Positions 1 through 6,641 of a stretch of 7,386 nucleotides of DNA are shown here, in pieces. A program made the translations under genes and the position numbers. Location: NCBI GenBank assembly GCA_019136035.1, contig JAGVUW010000471.1, forward strand, positions 1-7,386, in the 5' to 3' direction. A model generated the notes under the pieces. That model searched no databases and had not been told where the DNA came from. It worked only from the letters and a program-made list of their open reading frames with translations. Numbering within the stretch: the stretch's first letter is position 1; each line of letters starts with the position of its first letter. This stretch comes from Verrucomicrobiota bacterium (GTDB taxonomy: Bacteria > Verrucomicrobiota > Lentisphaeria > Oligosphaerales > JAFGRS01).

Positions 1-32
1 GTCACGCGAGCCGAGCGCGACCCGCTGGCGCC

Positions 33-548
33 TCAGGTCGGGTCGTCAGTCGCGTTGCCGGCCGGGTCGTCCGTGCGCTGGCGCATCACCGCCACGCGAG
101 TACGGTTGGCCTTGGTGAAGGCCCCGGCGAAGGCCTCCTTGGAGACGGTGCCGGACTCGATGGCGCGCCGCACGCACTCGCGATCCGGCGTTCCGACGAG
201 GTCCAGGACCGGCTCCAGGAAGGGCTCCACCTCGGACAGGTGTTGCCGCACCTTGCCCGGATCCGGCCTCAGGATCTCGGTGTAGTGCTCGCCGAGGCGT
301 TCGCGCAGGAGCGCCTCGTTGTAGCGCACCTCGACCTCATGGCGGACCCGGATGCGCAGAGCCTGCCCGGCCACCACCGGGTTCCAGAACGGCCCGGTGT
401 AGTCGGCGAGGTGCTCGGCCAGGCGCTCCTGAAGGCCCGCCTTCTCATCGTTCAGGGCGCGCATCTGCTCCTGGATCTGCAGGTAGCGCTTCAGGATGCC
501 CGCCACCTCCGGACTCACGCTGTGATCGTCCACGGCCGTGCCTCCCAT
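33..548 (-). CDS. Uncharacterised protein with N-terminal coiled coil (171 aa)
   Basis: I do not recognise this family. The frame is open further upstream, to an ATG at 764, but I chose the ATG at 548. It has a GGAG six bases before it, whereas the longer form would translate a hairpin repeat (683-777). Residues about 16-50 are charged and heptad-like (LKRYLQIQEQMRALNDEK...), as in a coiled coil. An aromatic turn GPFWNP (52-57) follows, then an alternating strand ALRIRVRHEVEVRY (63-76), a helix with LRERLG, and a proline-punctuated helical segment (HLSEVEPFLEPVLDLVG, 103-119). The tail is basic and then Asp/Thr-rich. There is no signal peptide, membrane segment or catalytic motif, so it is probably cytoplasmic. 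The compact layout recalls small accessory or phage-type proteins, but that is only an impression. It reads away from the pseudopilin, beyond that gene's terminator, so it is probably its own transcription unit. Gene reality is likely; function is unknown. Confidence 0.7.
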   Translation of the reverse strand: MGGTAVDDHSVSPEVAGILKRYLQIQEQMRALNDEKAGLQERLAEHLADYTGPFWNPVVAGQALRIRVRHEVEVRYNEALLRERLGEHYTEILRPDPGKVRQHLSEVEPFLEPVLDLVGTPDRECVRRAIESGTVSKEAFAGAFTKANRTRVAVMRQRTDDPAGNATDDPT

Positions 549-682
549 GCTGGTCTCCACAACCCGCGGCGGTTCTCCCATGTGACCGCCATCGCTGACA
601 GTACCCTCACGGCGGTGCGGTGACAAGCCGACGGCCAGGACGACCCAGGGCCGGTCGAAGCTCGCGTCTGCGCTCACCTGGC

Positions 683-777
683 CACCCTGAAAGGGGTGCC
701 AGATCGTTTCCGGGGGTCGCGCGAGAGCACGGCCCCCGGAAACGTGAACCCACAACCCACGCACCCTGAAGAGGTGC
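683..777. repeat. Short-long-short hairpin array with 12-bp central stem
   Basis: The centre is a perfect inverted repeat: CGTTTCCGGGGG at 705-716 pairs with CCCCCGGAAACG at 733-744 across a 16-nt loop. It is flanked by two nearly identical direct copies of a sequence starting CACCCTGAA and ending GGTGCCAGA (683-703 and 762-781). Each copy is itself a small hairpin (CACCC/GGGTG and GCACC/GGTGC). No T-run follows the central stem on either strand, so a simple intrinsic terminator is unlikely. The order of small hairpin, large hairpin, small hairpin, about 95 nt overall, resembles the units at 4741-4837 and 4881-4977, although the sequence differs. Confidence 0.7.
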
Positions 778-839
778 CAGAACCGGCCTTTGGAGCCGCC
801 CTGCGTGATGACCGGCGCGCCGGCGGAGCCGGAAACGAC

Positions 840-874
840 GACGCCCTCCGAGGGGCGAATCCCCGGAGGGCGTC
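840..874 (-). terminator. Probable intrinsic terminator of the pseudopilin gene
   Basis: A perfect 11-bp stem, GACGCCCTCCG at 840-850 with CGGAGGGCGTC at 864-874, can extend by a few inner G-C pairs around a bulged A. It begins 18 nt beyond the pseudopilin stop codon. On the minus strand the stem is followed by GTCGTTTCCGG, a weak T-stretch but typical for a GC-rich genome. The stem is symmetric, so it could also block plus-strand transcription. Confidence 0.65.
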
Positions 875-892
875 AGGCGGCCGCGCTGGACC

Positions 893-1552
893 TCAGTTGC
901 AGTTCCAGTTGTTGAAGGGGTCGTACTGCCCGGTCCAGCCGTGGACCCGCGCCAGTGTGACCCAGGCCGAATGGCCGTCGTAGAAGCTGAAGTTGTTGCC
1001 GTTGTTGTGCTGGCCGATGAGGGTGGCCACGCCGGCAACGCCGTAGGTGGCATCACCGGGCAGTCTGTTGCGGTAGTACCCCGTGTACCACTGGTAGAAG
1101 CTGCCGCCGTCGACGAGGAGGGCGGTCTCGCTCGGGCGCTTCACCTGGCCGAACCTGTGCGGGAAGTACTGGGCGTTGCAGAGGTAGTTGATGGCATAGC
1201 CGACGGTGGAGTCACGATCGCCGCCATCGAAGGTCTCATCCGAACGGCTCGGGCACACGTAGACATCGAGGCTGTTGACGTAGGGATAGATGGTCTTCGT
1301 CCAGTACTTCATCCCCGGTGGCGAGGTCTTGTAGGCGCTGTTGATGTGGCTGATGCCCCACTCGTCGTGGTCGGCCATGTACAGGTGCAGCGCCAGACCA
1401 AATTGGCGCGTGTTGTTCAGACAGCTCACCGACCGCGCCTTCTCGCGCGCCTGGGACAGCGCCGGCAGCAGCATCGCCGCCAGGATGGCGATGATGGCGA
1501 TGACCACCAGCAGCTCGATCAGCGTGAAACCCCTGCTCCGTCGCTTCTGCAT
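893..1552 (-). CDS. Type II secretion/type IV pilin-like protein with H-X9-DG motif
   Basis: This is a 219-aa pseudopilin-like protein. The N-terminus has a basic leader (MQKRRSRG) followed by FTLIELLVVIAIIAILAAMLLPAL. The expected prepilin peptidase cut lies between Gly8 and Phe9, with the conserved Glu at position 5 of the mature chain (Glu13). Residues 9-31 form the hydrophobic helix that anchors in the inner membrane and packs in a pilus or pseudopilus. SQAREKARSVSCLNN then begins the usual polar helix. The C-terminal half has VCPS (99-102) and the H-X9-DG signature (His182, Asp192-Gly193), with an Asn/Trp/Tyr-rich end. Length and architecture match the many-paralogue PVC family carrying TIGR02532-type and H-X9-DG domains. 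The exact role of these proteins (secretion pseudopilus or surface display) is not established. The ATG at 1552 is the only start that retains the leader. AGAGG lies just 2 nt before it and another GAGG about 10 nt before, so the ribosome site is somewhat atypical. It is divergent from the heparinase gene. Confidence 0.93.
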   Translation of the reverse strand: MQKRRSRGFTLIELLVVIAIIAILAAMLLPALSQAREKARSVSCLNNTRQFGLALHLYMADHDEWGISHINSAYKTSPPGMKYWTKTIYPYVNSLDVYVCPSRSDETFDGGDRDSTVGYAINYLCNAQYFPHRFGQVKRPSETALLVDGGSFYQWYTGYYRNRLPGDATYGVAGVATLIGQHNNGNNFSFYDGHSAWVTLARVHGWTGQYDPFNNWNCN

Positions 1553-1834
1553 GACCTCTGTGCCTCGTTTCCTGTTGCTCGCGGATCCACAGTTCCGGCA
1601 GCGTCGGCAGACGCGCCGGCGCCACGCCGAGTGGCCGAACCCACCAGCATCGCCCCGAAGGGTACTTTTTCAAGCTCGCAACAGGGGATTTTCGGCCTCG
1701 TCGCGACGTTGCCGTCGCGGCCGCACCGGCGGCCTTGAACCCGGCCGCCCGCGGCAATAGCTTGAGCCGGGACGCGACACCTCGACGGCGCGTCTCCCCG
1801 GGAAAGCCATCCGCAACCCCCCAGGTCGTCGGCC
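1553..1834. promoter_or_regulatory. Divergent promoter region, pseudopilin / heparinase
   Basis: This spacer of 282 bp separates two start codons pointing apart, so both promoters should lie here. Weak candidates only: on the minus strand, TTGAAA (1668-1673) with GATGCT (1646-1651) at 16-bp spacing, inside the one AT-richer patch; on the plus strand, TTGAAC (1735-1740) with TAGCTT (1758-1763) at 17-bp spacing. Each -10 matches consensus at only three of six positions. The heparinase start has only a weak AGG nine bases upstream. No clear operator or riboswitch was seen. Confidence 0.35.
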
Positions 1835-4603
1835 ATGCGCATGTACCGCTGCCCCTCGCCCCGCCATGCAGTCATCCTGGCCGTGGTGCTGTCGGCCGCT
1901 CTTGCCGCCGCCGAGCCGCTCATCGAGGCATCCGTCGTAGCCTACGACCGCACGCCGCTGCCGCCGGCGGCGGTGGCGCATCCCTGCGGCCTCTACCGTG
2001 AGGCCGACCTGGCGCGGGCCCGCGAGAATCTCCGCCGTCACGAGTGGGCCCGCGCGGTCCTGTCGGAGTTCCGCGAGGCGGCCGCCTTCTGGATGGCGGT
2101 TCCCGACGCCGATCTGACCTTCTGGATACCCGACCTCACCCCGAACCGCACCCTGTTCTGCCCGCGCTGCAACGCCAACTGGGACTACGCCTGGAAGGGC
2201 CTCCCCGGGGACCGCATCGAGTGCACCCGCTGTGCCCTCGTCCTGCCCAGCGACGAGTACCCGGAGAACGGCCGCGAGGCCCTCGTCGACCCCCTCGGCA
2301 GGACCGTCGAGTACGCCTTCCACGAGGGCTCCAAGGGCCGGCGTTACCGCATCAGCGGCCGCCTGCGCTACCAGCGCATCCTCAAGCTCGCCTCGATCGG
2401 ATCCCTGGGCAAGGTCAATGCCCTGACCGGTGAGCGCGCCTATGCGGAGAAGGCAGTCAAGGTCATGCGGCGCCTGGCCGAAGTCTACCCGGGGTACATC
2501 CCGCATGACTGGCTGCGCTTCTACCGCGACTACAGCAATCTGCAGTCCGGCAAGCTCTCGGGGTGGAAGCTCCACGACGCCGGCGTCTTCGCGCAGGTGG
2601 CCCTCTGCTACGACCTGATCTACACCAGCGGCTGCCTGACGGAGGCCGACAAGGTCCTCATCGAGAACGGCGCCTTCCGCGAGGCCGCCCGGCTCTTCAC
2701 GGCGACCTCGCCGCGGGGCTGCTGCATCAACGACGGCCCCGCCGCGATGACCTGCGGCGCCTGGCTCGGCGTCATCCTCGGCGACCACGAGACCGTGCGC
2801 TGGGCCGTCAGCCCGCCGGATGGCTTCCTCGGCTTCGTCCACAAGTACTTCTTCCGCGATGGCCACTGGGAGGACGGCTCGCCATCCTACGAGAACATGG
2901 CCCTCGGGCCGCTCTACGGCTGCCCGGAGATCCTGCAGGGCTACGTCGACCCGCCGACCTACGCCGGCCCGGACCGCTTCGACGGCCTCGACCTGCGCCA
3001 GGACCCCATCCTGCGGCGCATCTACACCGCCCAACTCCACATCCTCATGCCGGACGGCACCGCCCCGGCCATCAACGACTCCGCCGTCGGCACGCGCTTC
3101 AGCAGCCAGCACGTCGAGACCAACCTGCACTGGTACCCCACCGAGGAGAACCGCCGCATCCTGGCGAACGTCACCGGCGGCGCCTTCACGGCCGGCGGCG
3201 AGTACGCCCTCTTCCGGCGCGACCCCGAGGCCAGCCTCGACGGCGTCGCGCCCCTGGATCCGGCGGCGTCGAGCCTGGTGCGGCCCGGCCTGGGGCTGGC
3301 CATCCTGCGGGCCGGCGCGGGCGCCGAGGCCGCCGCGCTCTACCTCGACTACGGGCCGTACTGCTCCGGACATGGCCACCCGGACAGGCTGAACATCATC
3401 TACTACGACGGCGGCGCTGAACGCGTCACCGACCAGGGCTACCTCGGCGCCCGACACGAATTCACGCCGTGGAACCACGCCACCCTCTGCCACAACCTCG
3501 TCCTCGTCGACAAGGCACCCCAGCGCCGCGCCGGCGGCCAGCTCCTGGCCTTCGCCCCTGGCGAGACGGTGCAGGCCATCGCCGCCGAGGCCGCCGGCGT
3601 CTACGCCCAGACCACGCGCTACGAACGGCGCCTGGCGCTGGTCGACCACGGCCCCGGCCGGCGCTACGTGGTCGACGCCTTCCGCGTCAGCGGCGGCGAG
3701 ACGCACGACTTCGCCCTGCACGGCGCCGGCCAGGCCTTCCAGGCCGACGGGCCTGCCTGGGCGGCCTTCGAGGGCACCGTCGTCAGCCGTGAGGCCGGCG
3801 GAAAGTGGGTGCGCCAGGCCCGCCACGCCCCCTGGGACGAACCCCTGCGGTCGTTCTGGCGCGAGGGCGACCAGGGCCTCTGCCTGGACCTCCTCGGCGC
3901 GACGGGTACGACCCTCTTCGACCTCACGACGCCCGGCCTGCGCCACCGCCGCAATCCCTGGGAAAAGCGCGATCTGCGGGTGCTCCTGGCGCGGCGCGCC
4001 GGGCCGTCTAGCGCTTTCGTGTCCGTCCTGCAGGCCACCGGCGCGGCCGAACCGGGCTTCACGGTCAGCGCCGTGCCGGCGCGCAGCGATTCGGGCGAGG
4101 TCCATGCCGTGCGCATCGACGGCCATGGGATCAAGGACCTCATGGTCATCGGCGAGGCCGCCAGCGCGGCCGGCGAGACCGCCTGCGGCGACCTGCGTTT
4201 CCGCGGCGAGCAGGCCTTCGTCAGCCGCGGCCCGGCGGGCGAGGTCCTCTGGCTTCTCAACGGCAGCGCCGCGCAGTCGGGCGACCTGGCCCTGCGGGCG
4301 CACCCGCCCGTGACCGCGACGGTCACCGCCGTCGCCATCGCCGACGCCAGCATCGACCTCGACGCGGCCCTGCCGGCGACAGCCGACCTGGCCGGCCGCC
4401 TCATCCTCGTCAACGGCCTGACCGACGGCGCCTGCACCATCGCCGCGACGGCGCCGCTGCCCCAGGGCGGCACCCGCGTCCGGCTCGCCGACGACCCGCT
4501 GTGCCGCCTCGAGGCCGGCCAGCGCGTCACCCTCCCGACCTGGGCCATGCTCCGACGACGCCCCGATGGCACCCTCGAACGCCACGGCGACCTCGTGCCG
4601 TGA
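1835..4603 (+). CDS. Secreted heparinase II/III family protein (putative polysaccharide lyase), 922 aa
   Basis: Residues 1-26 look like a Sec signal peptide: basic start, hydrophobic VILAVVLSAALAAA, likely cut near AAA|EP. The protein would therefore be periplasmic or exported. Residues about 50-480 form the helical part expected of the heparinase II/III (alpha/alpha)-toroid fold, including LHDAGVFAQVALCYDLIY (246-263), INDGPAAMTCGAWLG (298-312) and DGHWEDGSPSYENMALG (342-358). Tyr352 is a candidate catalytic tyrosine by analogy. From about 485 a beta-sandwich begins with the family's hallmark segment, GHGHPDRLNIIYYDGG (512-527), then DQGYLG and a CHNLVLVD strand. Such lyases cleave uronic-acid-containing polysaccharides by beta-elimination, but the substrate cannot be read from sequence. 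An added feature is a CPRC...CTRC pair (Cys109, 112, 130, 133) resembling a zinc ribbon. About 130 C-terminal residues after the sandwich form another beta-rich stretch. ATG 1835 was chosen because it precedes the whole signal peptide; a second ATG lies two codons later. It is not obviously in an operon. Confidence 0.88.
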   Translation: MRMYRCPSPRHAVILAVVLSAALAAAEPLIEASVVAYDRTPLPPAAVAHPCGLYREADLARARENLRRHEWARAVLSEFREAAAFWMAVPDADLTFWIPDLTPNRTLFCPRCNANWDYAWKGLPGDRIECTRCALVLPSDEYPENGREALVDPLGRTVEYAFHEGSKGRRYRISGRLRYQRILKLASIGSLGKVNALTGERAYAEKAVKVMRRLAEVYPGYIPHDWLRFYRDYSNLQSGKLSGWKLHDAGVFAQVALCYDLIYTSGCLTEADKVLIENGAFREAARLFTATSPRGCCINDGPAAMTCGAWLGVILGDHETVRWAVSPPDGFLGFVHKYFFRDGHWEDGSPSYENMALGPLYGCPEILQGYVDPPTYAGPDRFDGLDLRQDPILRRIYTAQLHILMPDGTAPAINDSAVGTRFSSQHVETNLHWYPTEENRRILANVTGGAFTAGGEYALFRRDPEASLDGVAPLDPAASSLVRPGLGLAILRAGAGAEAAALYLDYGPYCSGHGHPDRLNIIYYDGGAERVTDQGYLGARHEFTPWNHATLCHNLVLVDKAPQRRAGGQLLAFAPGETVQAIAAEAAGVYAQTTRYERRLALVDHGPGRRYVVDAFRVSGGETHDFALHGAGQAFQADGPAWAAFEGTVVSREAGGKWVRQARHAPWDEPLRSFWREGDQGLCLDLLGATGTTLFDLTTPGLRHRRNPWEKRDLRVLLARRAGPSSAFVSVLQATGAAEPGFTVSAVPARSDSGEVHAVRIDGHGIKDLMVIGEAASAAGETACGDLRFRGEQAFVSRGPAGEVLWLLNGSAAQSGDLALRAHPPVTATVTAVAIADASIDLDAALPATADLAGRLILVNGLTDGACTIAATAPLPQGGTRVRLADDPLCRLEAGQRVTLPTWAMLRRRPDGTLERHGDLVP

Positions 4604-4664
4604 TCGACGGGCTTCTGGTTCATCCAGCAAGGGCGTGCTTCGGAGCATGGAATGGGGCTGACTT

Positions 4665-4712
4665 CCCTTGCCCCAAGGGTGCTGCGTCCGCGAGTTCCCA
4701 GGATTGTGGTAA
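4665..4712 (+). repeat. Decayed partial copy of the palindromic repeat unit
   Basis: It starts with a small hairpin (CCCTT 4665-4669 with AAGGG 4675-4679; GCCCCAAGGGTGC resembles the start of the next unit), followed by TGCGTCC. It then has CCCAGGATTGTGG (4698-4710), which corresponds to the left arm CCCAGGGTTGCGG of the intact unit with two changes. The right arm that should follow is absent, so the large hairpin cannot form. Confidence 0.55.
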
Positions 4713-4740
4713 CGCATATGGCTAATAGGACTGCCCTCCG

Positions 4741-4837
4741 CTGCCCCAAGGGGGCTGTGTCCCAGAGCCCAGGGTTGCGGTACCTCCGCTACCCTGGGAC
4801 GGCCCATGGCCATGGCCCCCAACCCCAACGAGGGTTG
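4741..4837 (+). repeat. Palindromic repeat unit 1 (97 nt, forward)
   Basis: Three hairpins in a row. A short one is GCCCC/GGGGC (4743-4755). The long one is CCCAGGGTTGCGG (4768-4780) with CCGCTACCCTGGG (4786-4798), a 13-bp stem with one T-T mismatch and a 5-nt loop TACCT. The last short one is CAACCC/GGGTTG (4820-4837). A perfect 10-bp palindrome GGCCATGGCC (4808-4817) lies between the second and third. The same arrangement is found inverted at 4977-4881. Confidence 0.85.
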
Positions 4838-4841
4838 TGTC

Positions 4842-4876
4842 GGCCGGACTGCCAGGGTCCGGTACATCGCCACCAT
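4842..4876. repeat. Centre between the two inverted repeat units
   Basis: These 35 nt separate units 1 and 2 once the short matching TGTC/CGTC extensions of the units are removed. They contain their own stem, CCGGAC (4844-4849) with GTCCGG (4857-4862) and a 7-nt loop, so the whole block from 4741 to 4977 is close to one large interrupted palindrome built of smaller ones. Confidence 0.55.
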
Positions 4877-4880
4877 GACG

Positions 4881-4977
4881 CAACCCCCTCGGGGTTGAAC
4901 GGGCGGGATGGTATCGGAACCCAGGGTAGCGGCATAGCCGCAACCCTGGGCTGGAGGGCGCAATCCCTTTGGGATAG
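4881..4977 (-). repeat. Palindromic repeat unit 2 (97 nt, inverted)
   Basis: Read on the minus strand from 4977, it gives a short hairpin ATCCC/GGGAT (4963-4975). Next comes the long hairpin with arms identical to unit 1 (CCCAGGGTTGCGG, then CCGCTACCCTGGG; plus-strand 4920-4950) but a different loop. It ends with CAACCCC/GGGGTTG (4881-4897). Length is exactly that of unit 1. In the first short stem, two base pairs differ from unit 1 by paired changes (G-C to A-T and C-G to T-A) that keep pairing intact. Confidence 0.85.
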
Positions 4978-5065
4978 GGGATCCGCCCGGGACCGACCAG
5001 GCACCCGCCTGAACCGACTCTGAACCGTTTCGAGGTCCGGTTCCGGCACTCCTTCAGCCGGATCC

Positions 5066-5083
5066 CCGGCGCATGGGCGCCGG
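5066..5083. other. GC-rich hairpin downstream of the oxidoreductase gene
   Basis: CCGGCGC (5066-5072) and GCGCCGG (5077-5083) form a perfect 7-bp stem with loop ATGG. It lies about 137 nt past the oxidoreductase stop on the minus strand. It could contribute to transcription termination, but no T-run follows on either side. Confidence 0.35.
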
Positions 5084-5219
5084 ATGTGGCAAGACGGAAC
5101 ATCGCTCGCCACCGGTGTGGAGCGCGAGTGTCCACAGACGCGAATGCGTCCACGAGCCGCAACGGCATCGACAGCACAACGACGCGAAGTCCCATACGAA
5201 GGCGCCCCCCCCGGCGCGC

Positions 5220-6602
5220 TCAGCGCAGGAGATGCGCGTTGGCGATCGAGACGCCGCTGAGGAGCGACCCGACGATGCCCAGGAAGCCCTGGTCGGTGCC
5301 GCACAGGAAGAGATTCTCCAGGGCGGTGGTGCCGTCGCGGCGCTTCTCAGGCGAGCCGTAGATAGCGCCGTTGGCGTGCCCGGTGTAGCGCTGGATGGTC
5401 CGCGGCGTGAACATCTCCCACTCCCGCACGGCCGCCCGGACCCCTGGCCAGCGCTGGTCCAGCCAGCGGATCTGGCTCTCGACCACGGCCGCCTTCGTCC
5501 CGGCGTAGGCCGCCGTGTCGGCCGCGAGCCAGAAGGCGCCGTCGGCCAGGTGCGTCAGCCGGATCTGGCTGTCGGCATAGCCGCCCTCACAGCCGACGTA
5601 GTTGCCCGGACAGCACAGGACCATGCTGCGCAGGTCCACGGGCACCGCCGGCCGGGCGTAGTGGAAGACCGGCGTCTCGCTGACGAAATGCACACAGCCG
5701 TCCAGGCCGAGCTCGCGGGGCGGGCGGTCCAGGAACAACAGCGTCTCGACATAGCCCAGTTCGCCGGGCACCCCCGCGGCCTCGCCCGGCACCTCCGGCT
5801 GGCAGAGCGCCTGCGTCTCACAGAGCCCGGCACACGAGAGGACCGCCGGCGCCGTCAGGCGGGTGCCGTCATCCAGAAAGACGCCCGTCACCCGGCGGCC
5901 GTCGTGTTCGAGCGACGCCACGCCGCAGCCCAGACGGAGCTCGCCGGCGCCCTCCTCGTAGCGCGCCAGGAGCAGCTTCAGCACCTGGGCCATGCCGAGG
6001 CGCGGCCGGCAGAAGCCCTCCAGGTAGAGGCTCTGGAAGAGGACGCAGAACTGGTTGTAGTCCATGTCATGGGGCGTGGCATTGCCGTAGAACATCAGCG
6101 GCATCAGCAGCAGGTCGCCGAGGGCCGGCTCGCGGATGAACTCGACGAGGGCCTGTCGCGCCGACTGCGGCTGCAGATGCAGCGACAGGCTGTCGCGGCG
6201 GCGGACCTCCTCGACCAGCCGACGGAAGCCGTCGATCTCGCCCGGGAAGGCCGCCGCGACGCTCGCCTCGAGTTCGGCAACGCCGTTGGCAAAGCGCAGA
6301 GTCGCGGCTGGAGTGCGGGTGTCGGACCAGGTCTGCGGACAGAGCTCGAGGTCGGCACGGCTCAGGCGCAACTGCCGCAGGAGGCGGTTCAGCGGGGCGC
6401 TCTTCTCAGCGGGCGGAGCGCAGTTGGTGAGGGCATGCAGGCCGACATCGATGGCCCGGCCGCGACGGCGGTAGTACGAGTTCATGCCGCCGGGCAGGCG
6501 GTGCCGCTCGAGAATGCAGACGCGCCGGCCAAAATGCGCCAGGCGGATGCCGGCGGCAATGCCGGACAGCCCGGCGCCGACGATAAGGACGTCGTAATCC
6601 AT
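5220..6602 (-). CDS. NAD(P)/FAD-dependent oxidoreductase, CrtI/RetSat (phytoene desaturase-like) family
   Basis: A 460-aa flavoprotein. The N-terminal Rossmann fold binds FAD through DVLIVGAGLSGIAAG (4-18; Gly9, Gly11, Gly14), with Glu32 after the second strand as the likely ribose contact. RLPGGMNSYYRR...DVGLHALTN (35-60) matches the flavin-side region of carotenoid desaturase/isomerase and retinol-saturase-type enzymes. The C-terminus has FTPRTIQRYTGHANGAIYG (398-416) and NLFLCGTDQGFLGIVGSLLSG (430-450), the second FAD motif of this superfamily. Length is slightly below the usual 490-510. Members desaturate, saturate or isomerise polyene or acyl chains; the substrate here is unknown. No transmembrane segment is evident, though the family is often membrane-associated. 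The start at 6602 has GAGG six bases upstream. The acyl-CoA synthetase coding region ends 39 bp upstream on the same strand, which suggests co-transcription and a lipid or carboxylic-acid substrate. It is not assignable to crtI itself. Confidence 0.88.
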   Translation of the reverse strand: MDYDVLIVGAGLSGIAAGIRLAHFGRRVCILERHRLPGGMNSYYRRRGRAIDVGLHALTNCAPPAEKSAPLNRLLRQLRLSRADLELCPQTWSDTRTPAATLRFANGVAELEASVAAAFPGEIDGFRRLVEEVRRRDSLSLHLQPQSARQALVEFIREPALGDLLLMPLMFYGNATPHDMDYNQFCVLFQSLYLEGFCRPRLGMAQVLKLLLARYEEGAGELRLGCGVASLEHDGRRVTGVFLDDGTRLTAPAVLSCAGLCETQALCQPEVPGEAAGVPGELGYVETLLFLDRPPRELGLDGCVHFVSETPVFHYARPAVPVDLRSMVLCCPGNYVGCEGGYADSQIRLTHLADGAFWLAADTAAYAGTKAAVVESQIRWLDQRWPGVRAAVREWEMFTPRTIQRYTGHANGAIYGSPEKRRDGTTALENLFLCGTDQGFLGIVGSLLSGVSIANAHLLR

Positions 6603-6641
6603 GCAGACCCTCAGAGTGGTGGCGGCCGCACGCCGCGGCCC

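Larger units (their letters stand above)
549..892. other. Intergenic spacer (344 bp) with hairpins
   Basis: No credible gene lies here. Short frames on both strands run across inverted repeats and look like chance products of high GC. From left to right the spacer holds the short upstream region of the 171-aa gene, the hairpin array at 683-777, a perfect 12-bp palindrome CCGGCGCGCCGG at 812-823, and the terminator-like hairpin at 840-874. The promoter of the minus-strand gene ending at 33 must lie here, but I see no convincing -35/-10 pair. Confidence 0.6.
4604..5219. other. Repeat-filled spacer between convergent genes (616 bp)
   Basis: No credible gene. Open frames crossing it are repeat translations: similar peptides (SPGLRYLRYPG and SPGLRLCRYPG) appear on opposite strands because repeat units are inverted. 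The left 60 bp contain a small hairpin (CGTGCT 4634-4639 with AGCATG 4644-4649, loop TCGG), which may help end heparinase transcription but lacks a T-run. The palindrome cluster occupies 4665-4980. The right part (4981-5219) has smaller stems, the clearest being 5066-5083, and a run of eight C at 5205-5212 just past the oxidoreductase stop codon. Confidence 0.7.

Noticed and set aside
549..764. Longer N-terminus (start at 764) for the 171-aa protein
   Set aside because: The added 72 residues would translate the hairpin array and have no protein-like character. The ATG at 548 has a GGAG at good spacing.
683..781. Direct repeats about 79 bp apart considered as a minimal CRISPR or attachment-site pair
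   Set aside because: Only two copies, each internally palindromic and with a large hairpin between them. No cas, integrase or tRNA gene is nearby.
1670..4963. A minus-strand open frame of over 1000 codons opposite the heparinase gene
   Set aside because: Its translation is low-complexity Ala/Gly/Arg/Val/Asp with no domain. It exists because GC-rich third positions of the real gene suppress stops on the opposite strand, and its start lies inside the repeat cluster.
4665..4980. The palindrome cluster as an ordinary bidirectional terminator
   Set aside because: Too many stems, no T-runs, and mirror-image units of equal length. Termination may be a side effect but does not explain the structure.
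4652..5023. Small open frames through the convergent spacer on both strands
   Set aside because: They follow palindromic repeat units and give similar peptides from opposite strands, which marks them as repeat translation products.
5205..5212. Run of eight C near the oxidoreductase stop, considered as a phase-variable tract or frameshift error
   Set aside because: It lies outside the coding region, beyond the TGA, and the C-terminal FAD motif ends normally before it.
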